64,000 nucleotides of DNA from positions 186,001-250,000 of the forward strand of contig JACKEL010000003.1 in assembly GCA_020632975.1 (NCBI GenBank), read 5' to 3'. The notes under the pieces are model-generated. The model had not been told where the DNA came from and ran no database searches. It worked only from the letters and a program-made list of their open reading frames with translations. Both the position numbers and the translations under genes were made by a program. Of this stretch, positions 8,416 through 17,007 are shown piece by piece; position 1 is the first letter of the stretch, and each line of letters opens with the position of its first letter. Origin of the DNA: Myxococcales bacterium. Its GTDB lineage: Bacteria; Myxococcota_C; UBA6777.

Positions 8416-11313
8416 TTAGGCGTGGGTGTGGCGACGTGAGCGCAAGGCCACCAACAACAAAGCAAGCAACCAAAGCAAAGTCGTGGAAGCGTCTTGCTCT
8501 TGGCTATCACAATTGCAACCGCCTCCCGTGCTGAGTTCTGTCGCGCTTTCTTGGGCTTGTTCTTGTCCTGTTGTTTTGTCGACGATCTGCTCGGTGGGAC
8601 CGCCTTCTTGCGTTGTCGTCTCGGTCGTCACTTCCTCGTTCGAGGTCGTCTCACTTGTAAGCTCCCCTGAAGGTTCACTGGTGGGTTCTGCGTTGGGTTC
8701 GCTGACAGGTTCGGCGCTTGGTTCGTTGGTGGGCTCTGTTGGAGGTTGTGGCTCTTTGCAGCTCCCTGCGGTGACATCGCAGCTTTGGCCGCTTGGACAT
8801 GCGCAGTCCACAGGGCAAGTCGCACAGTTTTCGTTTTCTGTAGCCTCGCAAACACCGTTACCACAGGTGTTGATTGCAACGCACTGTTTTTGATCACATC
8901 TTTGACCCGCAGGGCAAGAACAGTCCGCAGGACATGAGGTGCAGTCTTCGTTTTGTGCAGCTTCGCAAACACCGTTGCCACAGGGGTTTACAGCGACACA
9001 GGCGTTGTTTTGGCAAGACTGTCCTGCAGGGCAAGAACAGTCTGTCGCACAAGTCCCGCAGTCTTCGCCTTTTGTTGCATCACAGGTTCCATCCCCACAA
9101 CTGCTCAACGCGGTGCATACGTTGTTTTGGCAGGCTTGGCCCGTCGCGCAAGCACAGTCTGCAGGGCAGGAACTGCAATCTTCATTTTGTGCAGCCTCGC
9201 AAACGCCGTTGCCACAAGGGTTTACAGCGACGCAGGCATCAATGCGACAGGCTTGACCCGCAGGGCAAGCACAGTCTGCTGCGCATGAGTCGCAGTTCTC
9301 GCCTTTTGTGGCATCACAAGTGCCGTCGCCACACGTGCTCAATGCGGTACATACGTTGTTTTGGCAGGTTTGACCTGTTGCGCAAGCACAGTCCGCTGCG
9401 CAAGTCCCGCAGTCTTCGCCAAGAGCGGCCTCACAGACGCCGTTTCCGCAAGGATTGGGGACTTGGCAGGTGTTGTTTTGGCACTGTTGGCCTGTGGGAC
9501 AGGTACAGTCTCGGGCGCAAGTGCTACAGTTTTCGCCTTGTGCAGCGTTACAGGTGCCGTCGCCGCAGCTTGGGGCGGTGATCTGACAGGTATTGTTCTG
9601 ACAAGTTTGGCCTGTGGGACAAGCGCAGTCTTGTGCGCATGAACCGCAGTTTTCGCCATTGGCAGCTTCACAAGTTCCATTACCGCAAGTCGTGATCGCG
9701 GCGCATGTTCCGTTGGCTCCGCAAGCTTGTCCAGCAGGACAAGTACAGTCTGCGGGGCATGTCGAACAGTTTTCGCCGCCCGCCGTATCGCAGGTGCCGT
9801 TGCCGCAAGTCGTGGGGGGCGCGGTGCATGTGGCGTTTGTGCAGTTTTGTCCTGCTGGACAGCGACAGTCTGTGGGACAAGTGGTGCAGTTTTCGCCGCT
9901 AGGTGCCTCACAGTTTCCGTTTCCGCAGGCTTGTAACGCGGTACATGCGTTGTTTTGGCAAGTTTGGCCCACAGCGCAAGTACAGTCCGCGGGACAAGAA
10001 GAACAGTTTTCGCCAAGAGAGCTTTCGCAGGTTCCATTCCCGCAGCGTTGAACAGCGACACAGGCGTTGTTTTGGCAAGCCTGCCCGGATGGGCAAGCGC
10101 AGTCTGTGGGACAAGAGGAGCAGTTTTCACCGCTTGCCGCGTCGCAAGTGCCGTTGCCGCAAGTCGCGATGGCTGCGCATGTTCCGTTGGTTCCGCAAGT
10201 TTGGCCTGTGGCGCAAGTACAGTCTGCGGGACAAGTCGAACAGTTTTCGTTTTGTGCAGCTTCACAAACGCCGTTACCACAGGGGTTTACAACGCGGCAG
10301 GCCAGTCTCTCGCACACCGCCCCGCTTGGACAGCGGCAGTCTGATGGACAAGTCGAGCAGTTTTCGAGCTGTGCAGCTTCACAAGTTCCATTTCCGCAAG
10401 TGGTAATGGCCTTGCATTGGCCGCTTTCGCATTGTTGGCCGGGTGCACAAGCGCAGTCTGATGGACAAGAGTTGCAGTTTTCTCCATTGGCAGCTTCGCA
10501 AGTGCCGTTACCGCAAGTGTTGTTGGCACGGCAAAATCCGCTGCGACAGATCTCTCCACTGAGGCATTTGCAGTCTTTGGGGCAGCTTTGGCAGTTTTCG
10601 CCTTGTGCAGCATCACAAGTCCCATCTCCGCAAGCGGCCAAGGCCACACAAGTCCCCGCACCATCGCATGTTCGACCTGTTGAACATGTGCAGTCTCTCG
10701 CACAAGTGCTACAGTTTTCTCCGCGCGAAACCTCGCAAACGCCGTTGCCGCAGGTTGCAACCTTTTTGCAAGTGTTGTTGTCGCATGCTTGGCCCGCGGG
10801 ACAGGGGCAGTCTTGCGCGCAAGTCCCGCAGTTTTCGCTGAGATCGCAGATGCCGTTCCCGCACTGGCCTGGAACTGTGCAAGTATTGTTGACGCACTGT
10901 TGGCCTGTGGCACATGCGCAGTCTTGTGCGCAGGTTCCGCAGTTTTCGCCTTGTCCTGGGTCGCAAGTGCCGTTTCCGCACTGTGTAAGGGCGATACAAG
11001 CGTTGTTTTGACAAACCTCGCCCGTGGCACACTTGCAGTCGCGTCCGCATGTCCCGCAGTTTTCGCCACCAGCGGCGTCACAAGTGCCGTCTCCACAAGG
11101 ATCGATGGCACGGCAGCGATTGCCTTGGCACTGCTGACCCGCAGGGCAAGCGCAGTCTTGGGCGCAAATGGCGCAGTTTTCGTTGGCGTCGCATGTCCCA
11201 TCCCCGCAAACCGCCCAAGCCGCATTGGAAAAAGACAAGATACCGATACAGAACATAAGAGAAAAAAGACTCTTTTTTAGGAGATTTGATTGTACGATAA
11301 ATGGAGGTGACAT
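8416..11313 (-). CDS. Secreted surface protein with 21 eight-cysteine repeats and MYXO-CTERM-like C-terminus
   Basis: A 965-residue protein. Residues 1-34 are a signal peptide (FSLMFCIGILSFSNAAWA). Residues 36 to ~885 are 21 consecutive units of 37-40 residues with pattern CGxGxC...ENCxxCxxDCxCxxGxxC...C, eight Cys per unit, about 168 in total. A Thr/Glu/Pro-rich linker follows, then GGGCNCDSQEQD, a hydrophobic helix (TTLLWLLALLLVAL) and RSRR. This tripartite end matches the MYXO-CTERM style of sorting signal for delivery to the cell surface. All Cys are probably disulfide paired, giving a rigid rod. ATG at 11313 was chosen because AAGGAG precedes it and the signal peptide begins there; the open frame extends upstream without a plausible start. 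It may be an adhesin or a spacer protein; no enzyme domain is present. Confidence 0.9.
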   Translation of the reverse strand: MSPPFIVQSNLLKKSLFSLMFCIGILSFSNAAWAVCGDGTCDANENCAICAQDCACPAGQQCQGNRCRAIDPCGDGTCDAAGGENCGTCGRDCKCATGEVCQNNACIALTQCGNGTCDPGQGENCGTCAQDCACATGQQCVNNTCTVPGQCGNGICDLSENCGTCAQDCPCPAGQACDNNTCKKVATCGNGVCEVSRGENCSTCARDCTCSTGRTCDGAGTCVALAACGDGTCDAAQGENCQSCPKDCKCLSGEICRSGFCRANNTCGNGTCEAANGENCNSCPSDCACAPGQQCESGQCKAITTCGNGTCEAAQLENCSTCPSDCRCPSGAVCERLACRVVNPCGNGVCEAAQNENCSTCPADCTCATGQTCGTNGTCAAIATCGNGTCDAASGENCSSCPTDCACPSGQACQNNACVAVQRCGNGTCESSLGENCSSCPADCTCAVGQTCQNNACTALQACGNGNCEAPSGENCTTCPTDCRCPAGQNCTNATCTAPPTTCGNGTCDTAGGENCSTCPADCTCPAGQACGANGTCAAITTCGNGTCEAANGENCGSCAQDCACPTGQTCQNNTCQITAPSCGDGTCNAAQGENCSTCARDCTCPTGQQCQNNTCQVPNPCGNGVCEAALGEDCGTCAADCACATGQTCQNNVCTALSTCGDGTCDATKGENCDSCAADCACPAGQACRIDACVAVNPCGNGVCEAAQNEDCSSCPADCACATGQACQNNVCTALSSCGDGTCDATKGEDCGTCATDCSCPAGQSCQNNACVAVNPCGNGVCEAAQNEDCTSCPADCSCPAGQRCDQKQCVAINTCGNGVCEATENENCATCPVDCACPSGQSCDVTAGSCKEPQPPTEPTNEPSAEPVSEPNAEPTSEPSGELTSETTSNEEVTTETTTQEGGPTEQIVDKTTGQEQAQESATELSTGGGCNCDSQEQDASTTLLWLLALLLVALRSRRHTHA
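8758..11208 (-). repeat. Tandem coding repeat array, 21 units of about 114-120 bp
   Basis: This is the DNA stretch encoding the 21 eight-Cys units of the surface protein. Spacing is regular, with units 1 and 4 slightly shorter. Some adjacent pairs are nearly identical over long stretches, for instance the units around 8940-9260, which points to recent duplication or gene conversion. Such an array is prone to copy-number change and to misassembly. Confidence 0.88.
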
Positions 11314-11488
11314 CTGTATATGGCTCCTTCTTCTGGTAACACAGAAAGCAAGAAGTTGTGGATGCGTGTTGCAGTGTCGTTTGTCGATGAGGGCTTGGGG
11401 TTCCTCAAAAATCAAAGAAGGAGGCAAAGTCAACGATATGGTGGTTCGTTGGGGGAGGGTTGGAGAGAGGCTTGAGCGAAAAGGGATG

Positions 11489-12211
11489 TCAGGGGGTTTG
11501 GTCTGTAGAGCGGCGTACAAGTTTGTGGAAGACGAGCATGTGACCCCACAGGGCCGCCATCACAAGAGAAGCCAGCCACACATAAGGCCAACGCGTGATA
11601 AAGGTATTGGCTGGCTCGTTCATAAAGACCCGAAAGCGCCAAGGCATCGAGAGCAAAGCGATCGTCACGATATTGAGTAAAAGCCCCAGGCTTAGGATGT
11701 TCCAAGCCCACAAAAGCCAGCGAGGGGCCTTCTGTTTCCAACAAAGATAGGCCACAAGCGGAGCCGTCAGTCCTGCGATGATGTCAAAGTTGCGGCCACT
11801 GTAGGTCATCTGCACAGGGATGATCTTCTCGGCGTACATCCAATGCAACCAGATCTCCACAGGGACCCGAAAGACTTGGTATCCAATCAAGGCCACCCAA
11901 TTGAGATGTGTGGCCCATCGACGCCCAAAAGGACTCCAAGCCAAGATGATTGTTGCAAAAAGTGCGGGAAACGCCATCCGCCCGAAGGCTGGGGGCATCA
12001 GTGAGAAGTTGCTCAACCAACCAAAGTAAGCCAAGGCCCCCGTCAATCCGAGCCAACCAAGCAAAAAGCTCAACCCAAAGATGCGGCCCTTGGACGTCGC
12101 TTGGGTGCCTTGTTCCGCTGCATGAACACGTCCTTGGGCCCATGAGAAATAAAGGACGACTCCCAAAACTGTAAGAAAAAAGAGGGCTTCCGTTGTAGAA
12201 GAGGCACGCAT
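11489..12211 (-). CDS. Uncharacterised multi-pass inner membrane protein (240 aa)
   Basis: About seven hydrophobic helices fill the protein. A conserved-looking segment, VALIGYQVFRVPVEIWLHWMY, is followed by EKIIPVQMTYSGRNFDIIAG; the string of polar residues (Q, R, E, R, N, D) inside or between helices is typical of a functional site. I recall similar uncharacterised membrane proteins in Bacteroidota and Proteobacteria but no assigned function. The start at 12211 is firm, with TAAGGAGG seven bases upstream. It reads toward the Cys-repeat gene with a 175-base gap, so co-transcription is possible but not certain. Confidence 0.85.
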   Translation of the reverse strand: MRASSTTEALFFLTVLGVVLYFSWAQGRVHAAEQGTQATSKGRIFGLSFLLGWLGLTGALAYFGWLSNFSLMPPAFGRMAFPALFATIILAWSPFGRRWATHLNWVALIGYQVFRVPVEIWLHWMYAEKIIPVQMTYSGRNFDIIAGLTAPLVAYLCWKQKAPRWLLWAWNILSLGLLLNIVTIALLSMPWRFRVFMNEPANTFITRWPYVWLASLVMAALWGHMLVFHKLVRRSTDQTP

Positions 12212-12360
12212 ACAAAACCTCCTTAGAGATAGGGCAAGGCCCGTGGTGTGTGAGCGGGCTTGGGGGAACACATCTGCGTGATGGAGTGATGGGACGCTAA
12301 GGATCGCCGCCCAAGATGTCGAGAGGTGATTTTGGGAGAGGTTGTTCCGTTGAGGCAACA

Positions 12361-12437
12361 TCCCTCTTCCATGGGATCGAAACTTGCGATCTGAGTAGGG
12401 GCACTTTGCACTGCAAAGCGCCCCCATGGAAGAGGGA
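12361..12437. repeat. 15-bp perfect inverted repeat enclosing a second hairpin
   Basis: TCCCTCTTCCATGGG (12361-12375) and CCCATGGAAGAGGGA (12423-12437) are exact reverse complements. Inside the loop, GGGGC and GCCCC flank CTTTGC-ACT-GCAAAG, giving an imperfect inner hairpin at about 12397-12424. Each arm lies next to a GGGATCGAAAC motif (12373-12383 and 12446-12456, 73 bases apart). It could be a structured RNA, a miniature element remnant or a decayed two-repeat CRISPR-like locus. Confidence 0.55.
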
Positions 12438-12660
12438 CGTTCCGTGGGATCGAAACACCACTTTCTTGGTAATGGTTTGAAAGCTTTGGGGTTTTGATTT
12501 CTTTCCTTCATGTCAAAAGGTGCGATCGTCTTTTTTTGAAAATATTAATTCATATATGTGAAGTTTTTCATATGTGGAGGTATATGATTATCTAACCCTT
12601 CCATCGACAGTAGGGTCTATCCTATCGAGGCGCAGAACAAAGGGTTCCCACACGAGCCCT

Positions 12661-12694
12661 TGGGTAGAGAGTCGGCGTCTTGGGTAGAGAGTCG
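12661..12694. repeat. 14-base direct repeat, 20-base period
   Basis: TGGGTAGAGAGTCG occurs at 12661-12674 and 12681-12694, about two DNA turns apart, ~75 bases upstream of the lipoprotein start. Tandem activator boxes are spaced like this, but simple duplication is also possible. Confidence 0.4.
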
Positions 12695-12769
12695 AAGGTT
12701 TGGGATACGAACGAGGCAACGGGGTAGGCCCGTTGTCGAGAAGAGGGAAAGCCAACTGGAGATGTGCTT

Positions 12770-13300
12770 ATGAAGATCAAACTGTTTTGTTTTTTGTTTC
12801 CTTTGCTTGTGCTTGCTTGTGCAACACCCACAACAACCGAGAAGATCACATTTAATACGCAATCGAACTCCCAAGTGGCCGCGGCGGGGACTGTAGACTT
12901 TACGATCACGGGTCTGACAGATACCCAAGCGTACCGCATCACGTTAGTCGTGGCGGCCAACCTAACGACTTCGGGCGATGGGAAGGGGACGTTTGTCGAT
13001 GCTGATAAGAACGGCGCCGCAGACGCAGGGGCTTCAGAAAACATCGCGTTGATCACCAAGGTCAACGGTGAAGCTGTCACGGGCGCGAAGACAGTTCCTG
13101 CAGGCACGGATAATCCGGCCTCTCCAACAGGGATCTTCCCCAAAAGTGGTACGATTACTTTGACAGTGACAGGCGTCGCTGCTGGGAAAGTTTACCCTGT
13201 GATCTACCATAATGGCGGAACATCGACCTTTTTGGAGCTTGATAGTGCAGGGATGCCCACGGAGACTTACATCGTAGGAAGCGCGGTGATCGTACAGTAG
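12770..13300 (+). CDS. Small secreted lipoprotein (176 aa), unknown function
   Basis: A signal peptide with lipobox (FPLLVLAC at about residues 10-17) predicts outer-membrane or periplasmic anchoring. The mature part is rich in Thr, Ala, Val and Gly with beta-type alternation. It includes a short Asp/Asn-rich stretch (FVDADKNGAADAG) that resembles a single Ca-binding loop. ATG at 12770 is preferred over GTG at 12764 because CTGGAG sits at better spacing. The repeat-rich region upstream probably carries its promoter. It converges on the GlmS-like gene. No family recognised. Confidence 0.8.
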   Translation: MKIKLFCFLFPLLVLACATPTTTEKITFNTQSNSQVAAAGTVDFTITGLTDTQAYRITLVVAANLTTSGDGKGTFVDADKNGAADAGASENIALITKVNGEAVTGAKTVPAGTDNPASPTGIFPKSGTITLTVTGVAAGKVYPVIYHNGGTSTFLELDSAGMPTETYIVGSAVIVQ

Positions 13301-13343
13301 TGGGATATCTTCTTTGGGGAGGATGTGGGGCTTGGGGAGGGCG

Positions 13344-16300
13344 TTAGTTCTTCTGTTGCAAGGTATTGATAAAGCGGTCGGGTGTATCGTCGAAAAGGAT
13401 CTCCACAGGGATCTGAGCGAGAAGTTCTTCTGACCAAGGCTTGCTGATCTCAGTGACTGCTGCGCGGAAAAGGTCGTAGATCGGCCCTCTTGCGCGAAGA
13501 AGTTGCAAACGATCGGACAGTGCGGCTTCTTCGTTGAAGTCGAGGTGCAAGAGCAAGATCCGAGCTTGACGCGTACCCGCCCCGCGCAAGGGGATGATGG
13601 CGATCTTGCGATCGTCGTTTCGTCCTACGCCGATGGTGACAACATTCTTTTTGAGGGCAAGCCACTTCGAGCCGCGTAGGGTGTGGTTGTCTTGGGTTCG
13701 AGAGGGAAGCACTTCTGCAATCCCTGTCGCAGCTTCTTTGAAGATCTTGCTTTTGGAGTTGGGGAAACCTTCTGCATCAAGCTCTTCAACGCGGTACAAC
13801 ACAGCCCCTTTGACTTTGTTGATCAAGCGCTCGGCTGCGATGAGGTAGGCGAGGTTGCGCCACAAGACAAGCGTGGGATCGAGCTGCATCGCGCGGAAAG
13901 CCTGCCCAATCGGGCCGCTGAGCGTGGGGGAGGGACGCGAGATCCCAACGGTCACGGTCTTGGCTTGGTGCTTGATCGCGTCGATGGGGCGGCTGAGTTC
14001 GTTGACGCCCTGCGTAAAGGTTTGCAGCAGGCGTTGGGCGACTTCGAAGGGTGAGTCTGTTTCTTCGGGTTTGTCAAAGGCCATCTCATCGAGGTGTGCG
14101 TAGAGCAAGCGTTGGGTTTGGATGGCGATGCGTGTCGCGGTTTCGACCTCGAGGGCAGAGTTAAACTGCTTGGTTTGCAGTTTGTGTAGCAACTCCAATA
14201 GCTTGGTGCGAAGCTCGCTGTGCTTGTTGGGGTTGAGCAGTTTTTCGGGCTCTGTTTCGAGGATCGGCAGTGCTGCAAGTAGCTTCGAGCGCATCTGACG
14301 CATGAACTGGGACTGTTCATCGATTGCGCAAGCCGCGTGGTATCCGAAGAGATGGCCGACGATGGTGGACAAGATCGGCGAAAGGTGCGGAACGGTCGAT
14401 GGGACGGTAAAGACCGCGTGGGCGTAGTTTTGGAATCGATCGATGCCTTGGCTCGCGATCACGAGGGGGATGGACTGGTGTGCTTTGAAGATCGCGACTT
14501 CTTTGACGGAGTCGCTGAGGTTGGCCTCGTCCAGTCCAAGCGCAGAGATCAACATGAGGGGTTCTGCACTGAGGTCGATGTGCTTTTTGTCTTCGATGTA
14601 GTCGCAAGAGATGGATTTATAACAGAGTTCACTTAGTTTGATCCTGATCTCATGCGCGGCGATCTGGTTGGGGCCACTCCCGACCACGGCCCAATAACGC
14701 TTTTGCAACGCATACTTGTGCGCCACTTCTTTGATTTGGTCATTGAGGGCGAGGACTTGTTCCATCTTGGCGGGGATGGCGGTCAACTCTTGAAGTCCTT
14801 GGAGGACCTTGGACTTGGAGAGTTTTTCTGCGCTGTAGCCCAAGTACAAGGCGAGTAACGCCCCCGCAGTGACTTGAGAATAGAAGGCTTTGGTCGAAGC
14901 CACCGACATCTCTACGTCGCGGCCATCGCTTGTAAAGAGCACCCCTTCCGCTTTGAAAGCGAGGTCAGAGTTACGGCGGTTGAGGATCGCCAAGACGCGG
15001 GCGCCTCGCTGACGGAGAAGATCGACGGTGCGGTTGGTGTCTGTGGTGGTCCCTGACTGGCTGACAGCGATCGCCAAGACGTCTTCCATGTCTTCGCGCA
15101 GCATGTGGCCCGAAAGCTCGGTGGCTTTGGTGGCGCGGATGCTGATGTGTCCATCGAACGCATCTTGAAGGGCCTCTGCGACGCCCATCGCTGCGACGGC
15201 TGCGGTGCCTTGGCCGATACAAAAGATTTGTTTGATCTTTCCTTCGCGAAGATCGCGCAAGATGCTTTCGGGGACAGCGTAGTCGTCGAAGTTAAAAAGG
15301 AAAGGTTCGCTTGGATCATCTTTCAAGAAGAAGCGACCATGCAGGGTTTTTCGTACAGAAGAGACAGACTCAGAGATCTCTTTGAGGAAAAAGTGTGGAT
15401 AGTCGGCGATATCAATATCGCGCGTGGTGATCTGGGCTTGGTTGACCTTGAGATCTTTCTCTGTGAGTTCGACGCCATCGAAGCTCCAAGCTTGGAACGG
15501 TCGCTTCTGGCCGATCTGTTCGGCGGAAAGCTCAAGCAGCTGCCCGCGCGAGTCTGCGTTGCCAGGCTCACGTTCGCGTTCACCATCAAGCTTTACAAAG
15601 TGGCTGCTACCTTCAACGACACCATACAGCTCGGATGCAAAAAAGGTCGTGTGTGGGTGGATTCCCAAGTACAAGGATTGACCACTTCCTCCGATACCGA
15701 GCCAGACTTTTTCTGGGTGATCGAGATGATGCAAAGCGATGGCAAACGAGCCTTGGAACTCTTGGAGGCATTGACGGAAAGCCTCTCGCAAGTCCCCAGT
15801 GCTTCGGTAACGTTCTTCGACCAACAGGGGGATGATCTTGGCGTCTGTGGTGACACCCGCAGGCATCTTTTTGCCCCTACGACGGGTGTAAGCGTCCAGT
15901 AGCTCTTGAAAGTTGTCCACATCGCCGTTGAGTACGGCAAAAAGGCGTGTGGCCGCAGCATTCATCCCGTTGGTATCGTTGCCTTGGGGATGGCAGTTGT
16001 ATTCGTTGATGATCCCGTTGGAGGCCCAACGTGTGTGGGTCAAGGGGTTGCAGGAAACACCGGGCAGCGCGAGGGCTTTTTGAAGGATCTCATCTTCGTG
16101 GATCTGACGTCGTAACTCGCGGACGTTATCGCCGATGTTTCCGATCTCTGCGGCGACTTTGTAGAGGAAGATCAGTTGTCGTGAGTCACCGTGTTGGAGA
16201 TCGTGGCCGCAGATCGAGCCACTGAGAAGACCTTCGATCTTTTGGCGGCGTGACCATTCGTTTCGCAGGTTGGAGCCTTCGATCTTCTTGATCATCTGGT

Positions 16301-16853
16301 CGTAGGCTTCGCGAGAAGGGAAACTGAGCAAGATGCTGATCCCGCCAGAGTCGCGGCCTCGGATCTCCAAGCGTTGGAGGCCACGCAAAGCAAACTCGAT
16401 CTGCCAAGTGGCGCGGAGACGATCTTTGTCTGCATCTGCCCAAGGCATGGGAGCGATGCGAGAGAGTTCCTGTTGGACGCCGAGGACATCTTGTTCGAGT
16501 CGCCACAAGAGATCGCGGCAGATCGTGCCAAGGAGGTTCCATTGTTCGAGTTCGTGGAAACCGTCAGCGTGGATCTGCCCCTTTTCGACGAGGTGAAGGG
16601 CTTCTCGTAAGACCCCTGCGACGCGTTCGATCTGTTTTTGAAACTGTGGGTCTTCGCCGATGGCAAGGGCCGTTGCGAAGCCAGGTAGGACTTCGATCCA
16701 TTGTTGGAGTTGTTGGAACTCGTTGTAAAGTTGTTCGGGGCTGAGGTCCGAGAGTTGTTTTTGCAAGGCGTCTGCTTGTTCGACGGCTCGCTGGTATTCT
16801 TCGGGTGAGAGCTTGGCTTCCGCCAGGGTCAAGAGTCCCACAATGCCACACAT
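13344..16853 (-). CDS. Very large GlmS-like protein: glutamine amidotransferase plus two SIS domains with an insertion and a C-terminal extension
   Basis: At 1169 residues this is nearly twice the ~610 of glucosamine-6-phosphate synthase. ATG at 16853 (GGAGG upstream) gives MCGIVGLL, so Cys2 becomes the N-terminal nucleophile of a class II amidotransferase. In GlmS the next motif (RGYDSAGI) follows at once. Here GLQRLEIRGRDSGGI appears only near residue 160, after ~145 helical residues. THTRWASNG and NGDVDNFQEL follow as the rest of the glutaminase site. SIS domain 1 (~540-690) has FCIGQGTAAVAA and AVSQSGTTTDT; SIS domain 2 starts near 715 (VVGSGPNQIAAHEIRIKLSE). About 290 further residues have no recognised domain. 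It may make glucosamine-6-phosphate or a different aminosugar. The methyltransferase gene diverges from it by ~155 bases. Confidence 0.88.
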   Translation of the reverse strand: MCGIVGLLTLAEAKLSPEEYQRAVEQADALQKQLSDLSPEQLYNEFQQLQQWIEVLPGFATALAIGEDPQFQKQIERVAGVLREALHLVEKGQIHADGFHELEQWNLLGTICRDLLWRLEQDVLGVQQELSRIAPMPWADADKDRLRATWQIEFALRGLQRLEIRGRDSGGISILLSFPSREAYDQMIKKIEGSNLRNEWSRRQKIEGLLSGSICGHDLQHGDSRQLIFLYKVAAEIGNIGDNVRELRRQIHEDEILQKALALPGVSCNPLTHTRWASNGIINEYNCHPQGNDTNGMNAAATRLFAVLNGDVDNFQELLDAYTRRRGKKMPAGVTTDAKIIPLLVEERYRSTGDLREAFRQCLQEFQGSFAIALHHLDHPEKVWLGIGGSGQSLYLGIHPHTTFFASELYGVVEGSSHFVKLDGEREREPGNADSRGQLLELSAEQIGQKRPFQAWSFDGVELTEKDLKVNQAQITTRDIDIADYPHFFLKEISESVSSVRKTLHGRFFLKDDPSEPFLFNFDDYAVPESILRDLREGKIKQIFCIGQGTAAVAAMGVAEALQDAFDGHISIRATKATELSGHMLREDMEDVLAIAVSQSGTTTDTNRTVDLLRQRGARVLAILNRRNSDLAFKAEGVLFTSDGRDVEMSVASTKAFYSQVTAGALLALYLGYSAEKLSKSKVLQGLQELTAIPAKMEQVLALNDQIKEVAHKYALQKRYWAVVGSGPNQIAAHEIRIKLSELCYKSISCDYIEDKKHIDLSAEPLMLISALGLDEANLSDSVKEVAIFKAHQSIPLVIASQGIDRFQNYAHAVFTVPSTVPHLSPILSTIVGHLFGYHAACAIDEQSQFMRQMRSKLLAALPILETEPEKLLNPNKHSELRTKLLELLHKLQTKQFNSALEVETATRIAIQTQRLLYAHLDEMAFDKPEETDSPFEVAQRLLQTFTQGVNELSRPIDAIKHQAKTVTVGISRPSPTLSGPIGQAFRAMQLDPTLVLWRNLAYLIAAERLINKVKGAVLYRVEELDAEGFPNSKSKIFKEAATGIAEVLPSRTQDNHTLRGSKWLALKKNVVTIGVGRNDDRKIAIIPLRGAGTRQARILLLHLDFNEEAALSDRLQLLRARGPIYDLFRAAVTEISKPWSEELLAQIPVEILFDDTPDRFINTLQQKN

Positions 16854-17007
16854 ACTGTTTTTGTCCTCCATCACACTTCAAAAGGCCAACGCGATCCACT
16901 TGCGAGGATGCACATTTTTTTCCGTAAAAAGGGAAGAAGGTTACAATGGATATTGTGTGGGAGCAAGTCTTAGCGCCGAAACGCCCCGTATAGAGGAGAA
17001 AAGCACG

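Larger units (their letters stand above)
12212..12769. other. Divergent intergenic region rich in repeats
   Basis: No gene is visible in these ~560 bases between the divergent starts at 12211 and 12770. The region holds a 15-bp perfect inverted repeat, two copies of GGGATCGAAAC, an A+T-rich stretch at 12538-12595 likely to contain the promoter of the lipoprotein, and a 14-base direct repeat. CAACGGG/CCCGTTG at about 12718-12736 could form a hairpin close to the lipoprotein start. Confidence 0.6.

Noticed and set aside
12344..12456. Calling a CRISPR array.
   Set aside because: Only two motif copies, matching over just ~18 bases, with no cas gene in the window. Kept as a finding, not as a CRISPR feature.
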